A DNA stretch of 64,000 nt from Anomaloglossus baeobatrachus. Taxonomy: Eukaryota; Chordata; Amphibia; Anura; Aromobatidae. Location: positions 705,032,841-705,096,840 of the forward strand of contig NC_134353.1 in the NCBI RefSeq assembly GCF_048569485.1. Direction: 5' to 3'. The notes beneath the pieces are model-generated. The model saw only the letters and a program-made list of their open reading frames with translations. It ran no database searches and was not told the DNA's origin. Both the position numbers and the translations under genes were made by a program. How positions within the stretch are numbered: position 1 is the first letter of the stretch; each line of letters opens with the position of its first letter. Positions 59,860 to 64,000 of the stretch are shown one piece after another.

Positions 59860-60456
59860 TCCACCAGTGTGCTTGGTGACATCAAAGCTGCCAGTTTACT
59901 GACAACCATAGACAGTAATTGTAGATGATTGTTAACCCTTACATCCATCACAGCAAATCATTAGGAAAATGTATTATATGTTTGATTGATCATTAGCGTG
60001 AAATCCCGCTGTATTTGGCAAACTGACAAGTCGTTAACAATGATTCACCATGACAGCGTATTAAACATACTGGTTCTTGTGTTAAAGGTCAAGTGTGTAT
60101 ATTTTTTTCAATGTTACAATTAATCATTTCATATTTGGGTTACTCATTTTTGGGGGGAAATTTTGAGTTTTAACCGATTGATTTGTTTCTAGCGCTCCAA
60201 AGATTTTGCAGCTTGGTTCTTTATTAATTGGCTTGTTTTCCACTGTTGAAGGCTAAGGTTCCCATATATCTGGCCGTCCAGCTTTATTTTTTTCTCTCTG
60301 TGGCTATGAGGGAAACTGATGCTAGGAGGGATCTTATAGTTTTCTATGGGATCGCTCACACATCTTGTGCATCTAGTTTTTTTGTGCCAAATTCATCAAC
60401 GGGCTGGACCAAAACAACATTAGGCTGAGTTCACATGTTCCGGTAATCTTCCATTA
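59860..60456. other. Intergenic DNA, no gene recognised
   Basis: A/T-rich, with no tandem structure or conserved frame. The part near 60420-60450 (TAGGCTGAGTTCACATG) resembles a transposon end. Confidence 0.4.
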
Positions 60457-60889
60457 GGGCAGAATCACACTTGCGTATTGCTTCTGATGCGAGTACATGT
60501 GATATGCTAATGACCTTTGGCTCCCCCTGCTGCAGGCGTGAGCCAAGTGTCATTCAATCGTGGTCCGGTCCTGAGATCGGATCACAGCTCTGGAGGAGAG
60601 GGAGGGACTAATCTCCCCCATCGCCTCCATTGTGAGCCTGTGCGTATATCGCACTGCACTTGGATGACATCCGAGTACCGTCCGATGTTTCTCTCGCACC
60701 CATAGACTTGTATGGGCATGAGTGACATGGCTCTAGCAGACAATCGCAGCATGCTGCCATTTTTTCCTCAGTCCGATTACGGCTGAGGAAAAACACACAG
60801 ATCTGAGCTGCAGCATTGTCTTTCATGGGGCCAAGTGCAATGCAAGATTTTCATTATTAATTATACATTATGCCATTGTGACTCCAGCC
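60457..60889. mobile_element. MITE with TTA target duplication
   Basis: Left end GGGCAGAATCACACTTGCG; right end read inverted GGCTGGAGTCACAATGGC. TTA on both sides (60454-60456, 60890-60892). No coding capacity. Confidence 0.6.
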
Positions 60890-61249
60890 TTAGAATGGAT
60901 CCTGCAGAGATCTGTTGGGAAAAAAGTTCTGCAAACACAACTTTTTTGTCCGTTATTAAATAATTGATATCTGCTGGCTGCTTTTTTTTTAACATGGAAG
61001 TCTATGGAGAACGGATCCGTGAACGGATTGCTATTTATCTTCCATTTAAAACGGATCCTGTAAGAAAAAACGGATTGTTTACAAATGAAAAAGAAACGGA
61101 TGGCTAAATAGCAATCTGTTAACGGATCTGTTGTCCATAGGCTCCAATGTTAATAAAAAAATGGATCCGCCAGAAATCAGATATTTAACAACTGGCAAAA
61201 AAATTATCAAAACTACACTTAGCAGCCCAGTAAGTGACACATCGCTTCA

Positions 61250-62530
61250 GGCCTAAAACACACTTCCGCAAAAAAAATGTACGTGTCTTACGGTCTGTTT
61301 TTCGGGTCCGTGTTCCGGTTTTTAGGGGCGTTTCTCCGGTACGTATGACATCCGTGTTGATGGAGTATGCTGTCCGTGTGTGCGTGTGGAATGACCGTGT
61401 GTGCGTGTGGCATGAACGTGTATGTGTACGTGGAATGTCCGTGTTTGTGATGCACAATGTCGTTTATAGATGTCGGCTGACAGCAGACAGAGTTGCGCGA
61501 TGAGAATGAACTCGGGTAAACTTCACCCGACTTCATTGTCATGCCGCGGCTCTGTCTGTGTCGCGTCCTGATTAGCGGTCACCTGTGCAGGATTCACCGG
61601 TGACCGCTAATCCCCTGAGTGACTGAAGTGAGCAGCCCTCTCTCATACTCACCGATCCCCGATCTCCGGTGCGGCGCTGCTCAGCTGTTATTAAAACTCC
61701 GGCGGCTTTAACTATTTTGAAAAAGCCGGCCGCTCATTAATCAATCTCGTATTCCCTGCTTTCCCCGCCCACAGGCGCCTGTGATTGGTTGCAGTCAGAC
61801 ACGCCCCCCCCACGCTGAGTGACAGCTGTGTCCCTGCACCCAATCACAGCAGCCGGTGGGCGTGTCTATACTGTGCAGGAAAATAAATAAATAATTAAAA
61901 AAAAACGCTGTGCGGTCCCCCACAATTTTAATACCAGCCAGATAAAGCCATACGGCTGAAGGCTGGTATTCTCAGGATGGGGAGCTCCACGTTATGGGGA
62001 GCCCCCCAGCCTAACAATATCAGTCAGCAGCCGCCCAGAATTGCCGCATACATTATATGCGACTGTTCTGGGACAGTATCCGGCTCTTCCCGATTTGCCC
62101 TGGTGCGTTGGCAAATCGGGGTAATAAGGAGTTAATGGCAGCCCATAGCTGCCACTAAATCCTAGATTAATCATGTCAGGCGTCTCCCCGAGATACCTTC
62201 CATGATTAATCTGTAAGTGACAGTAAATAAACACACACACCCGAACAAATCCTTTATTTGAAATAAAAAACACAAACGCATTCCCTGGTTCACCAATTTA
62301 ATCAGCCCCAAAAAGCCCTCCATGTCCGGCGTAATCCAGGATGGTCCAGCGTCGCAACCAGCTCTGCTGCATGAAGGTGACCGGAGCAGCAGCAGACACC
62401 GCCGCTCCTGTCAGCTCCATGCGGCAACTGAAGACAGCCGCGCGATCAGCTGAGCTGTCACTGAGGTTACCCGCAGCCACCGCTGGATACAGCTGATCGC
62501 GCTACTCACCTCAGTTGCCGCGTGGAGCTG
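61250..62530. mobile_element. Non-autonomous element carrying the recurrent module, ends incomplete
   Basis: The left part is rich in CCGTGTGTGCGTGTGG phrases and starts near GGCCTAAAACACACTTCCGC. A recurrent-module copy follows from 61900. The right terminus was not identified, so the boundaries are approximate. Confidence 0.4.
61900..62520 (+). repeat. Recurrent internal module, copy
   Basis: Landmarks: AAATAAATAATTAAAAAAAA, ACCAGCCAGATAAAGCC, GCAGCCGCCCAGAATTGCCG, CCTTTATTTGAAATAAAAAA, CATGTCCGGCGTAATCCAGG. It is the closest relative of the copy at 6420-6975, and even their leader regions match (GATTGGTTGCAGTCAGACAC in both). Confidence 0.7.
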
Positions 62531-62884
62531 AATCCATACATATCGGAGAATAACAACACACTGGTTTAAACCAAGAAATTGAGTTACTCTGCGCAGTGGT
62601 GTTTGAATAAGTTGGATAATCTATGAATTATGAAATGTAAATTATCTATAAAAAGAACTTTATATACATAAATGTGAGAGACGGATGAGCCTTTTGTTTC
62701 TATTAATACTGGATTGCAAGCAGCTTGCAGGAATAGCTGCTATTACTGCTACTACAGGGTGTAGACTAAATAATCACTGTCAAGCCATTCTAATTAGTTT
62801 ATATCCGTATGAGACCTAGTCAGGCAGTGATAATCTCCTGTTGATAAAACACTGATTGTATTGAAACTACAGGACACAACGTAA

Positions 62885-63456
62885 AGGGCCCGTTACACGC
62901 GTTGATTTATCGTGCGTTCGCATGTGCGATCGCACCCGCCCCCATCATTTGTGCGTTACGGACAATTTGTTGCCCGTGTCACACAAAGTCGGTAACCCCG
63001 TCACACGTACTTACCTCCCAAACGACCGTGCTGTGGGCAGCGAACATCCTACTCCTGAAGGGGGAGGGACGTGCGGCGTCACAGCGTCATCACACAGCGG
63101 CCGCCCAATAGAAGCGGAGAGGCGGAGATGAGCGGGACGTAACATCCCGCCCACCTCCTTCCTTCCGCATTGCCAGCGGGACGCAGGTAAGCTGCAGTTC
63201 ATCGTTTCCGGGGTGTCAGACGGAGCGATGTGTGCTGCCTTGGGAACAATGAACAACCGGCGCGCAGAAGGACGTTCGATTTTTTTGAAAATGAGCGACG
63301 TATCAACGAGCAACGATAAGGTCAGTATATTTGCTCATTGAGAGTCGCTCGTAGCTGTCACACGCTACAATATGTCAAACGATGCCGGATGTGCATCAAT
63401 AACGATGTGACCCCGGCGACATATCGTTAGATATATCGTAGCATATAACGGGCCCT
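62885..63456. mobile_element. MITE with AGGGCCCGTTA ends
   Basis: Left end AGGGCCCGTTACACGC; right end read inverted AGGGCCCGTTATATGC. TAA precedes and TTA follows, so the target duplication is not exact. CpG-rich interior with GATATATCGT-like palindromes near the right end. Confidence 0.6.
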
Positions 63457-63564
63457 TTAGGCAATGTGTTCATGTCGAGTATTTGGTCAGTATATTACAT
63501 CAGTATTTGTAAGCCTAAACCACGAGTGAGTAAAAAAAATGCAGAAGTGGAGCACAAGTCTCTA

Positions 63565-64000
63565 TTAGGCCGGCTTCTCACTTGCGATTTTTTCGGACAA
63601 GTGCAATGCGAGTAATTCTTGCATTGCACTCGGACCTATGTTAGTCAATGATTCAGCTTTCATCTGCGATTTTTTTCTCAGTCCAAATCGAACTGAGAAA
63701 AAAATCGCAGCATGCTGCGATTTGGAGATTTTCTTGCGCGAGTCTCTGCAATGATTCTCTATGGAAGCCTGTAAAATAAAGGAACACACACGCTCCACAA
63801 AATTCACATGCGTTCTCTGTTGTATTTAATGTCAAATGTGAAGACATGATACATTTATTTTATCAATAAAGGATAATGGAACAATGTTTAGCAGCATGCA
63901 GTTTAGCTGTGAGATCAAAAATAGCTACTGTTCCATTGAGCCACGTGGGGGCGAGATCATTTACATGAGCGTTACACATGTCTAAATGATTTAATTTATT
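63565..64000. other. Left end of another MITE and intergenic DNA
   Basis: ATTAGGCCGGCTTCTCACTTGCGA near 63565 looks like a transposon terminus after TTA. A hairpin of CTCAGTCCAAATCGAACTGAG type and GCAGCATGCTGC follows. The right terminus was not identified before the window ends. No gene. Confidence 0.4.

Overview
The window reads as vertebrate genomic DNA, most probably from a frog with a large, repeat-rich genome. This is inferred from a claudin-5-like gene and from the mix of transposon fossils: L2 LINEs, Penelope, Tc1, hAT, Harbinger-type and TTAA-type elements, a tRNA-derived SINE with an L2-like tail, and a chromodomain LTR element. I find one host gene, an intact intronless claudin-5 (CLDN5) coding sequence at 56175-56822 (+). 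Everything else is repeat-derived or unrecognised intergenic DNA; no rRNA, true tRNA gene or CRISPR array was seen.

Layout. 1-14.6 kb: non-autonomous DNA transposons with 3-bp (TAA/TTA) or TTAA target duplications, several minisatellites (units of 43, 20 and about 120 bp), and copies of one recurrent internal module. 14.6-20.0 kb: a nest in which a Penelope-like element was split by a Tc1 element, which itself contains a hAT element with an 8-bp target duplication and an L2 fragment abutting a TTAA element with a giant hairpin; an antisense L2 3' end follows. 20.5-22.2 kb: a 30-bp minisatellite split by a solo LTR. 22.3-23.8 kb: a nearly complete Tc1 copy. 25.8-27.7 kb: a more decayed Tc1 copy with a SINE in its right terminal repeat. 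28.9-31.3 kb: palindromic and dispersed repeats and an LTR fragment.

31.3-55.7 kb: a 54-bp satellite, about 250 units, with decayed outliers on the left. It is interrupted by an LTR fossil (32.4-33.8 kb), a Tc1 element that contains a solo LTR (34.0-36.5 kb), and a Ty3/Gypsy chromovirus that looks whole (39556-45231, minus strand, matching 735-bp LTRs, TSD CTTAC). Because 54 is a multiple of three, the satellite produces long but meaningless open frames on both strands.

55.7-58.0 kb: the satellite stops about 500 bp before the CLDN5 start codon. A probable promoter with two inverted CCAAT boxes and an A/T-rich TATA-like stretch lies between them. A 63-bp minisatellite begins about 230 bp after the stop codon. 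58-64 kb: possible 3' UTR and polyadenylation signals, then more palindromic MITEs and another copy of the recurrent module.

The most informative observations are: a recurrent internal module carried by elements with different kinds of termini; the higher-order duplications and one-sided CpG decay of the satellite; a young chromodomain element sitting inside that satellite; and the multi-level nest at 14.6-19.2 kb. I found no clear evidence of a wholly new functional system.
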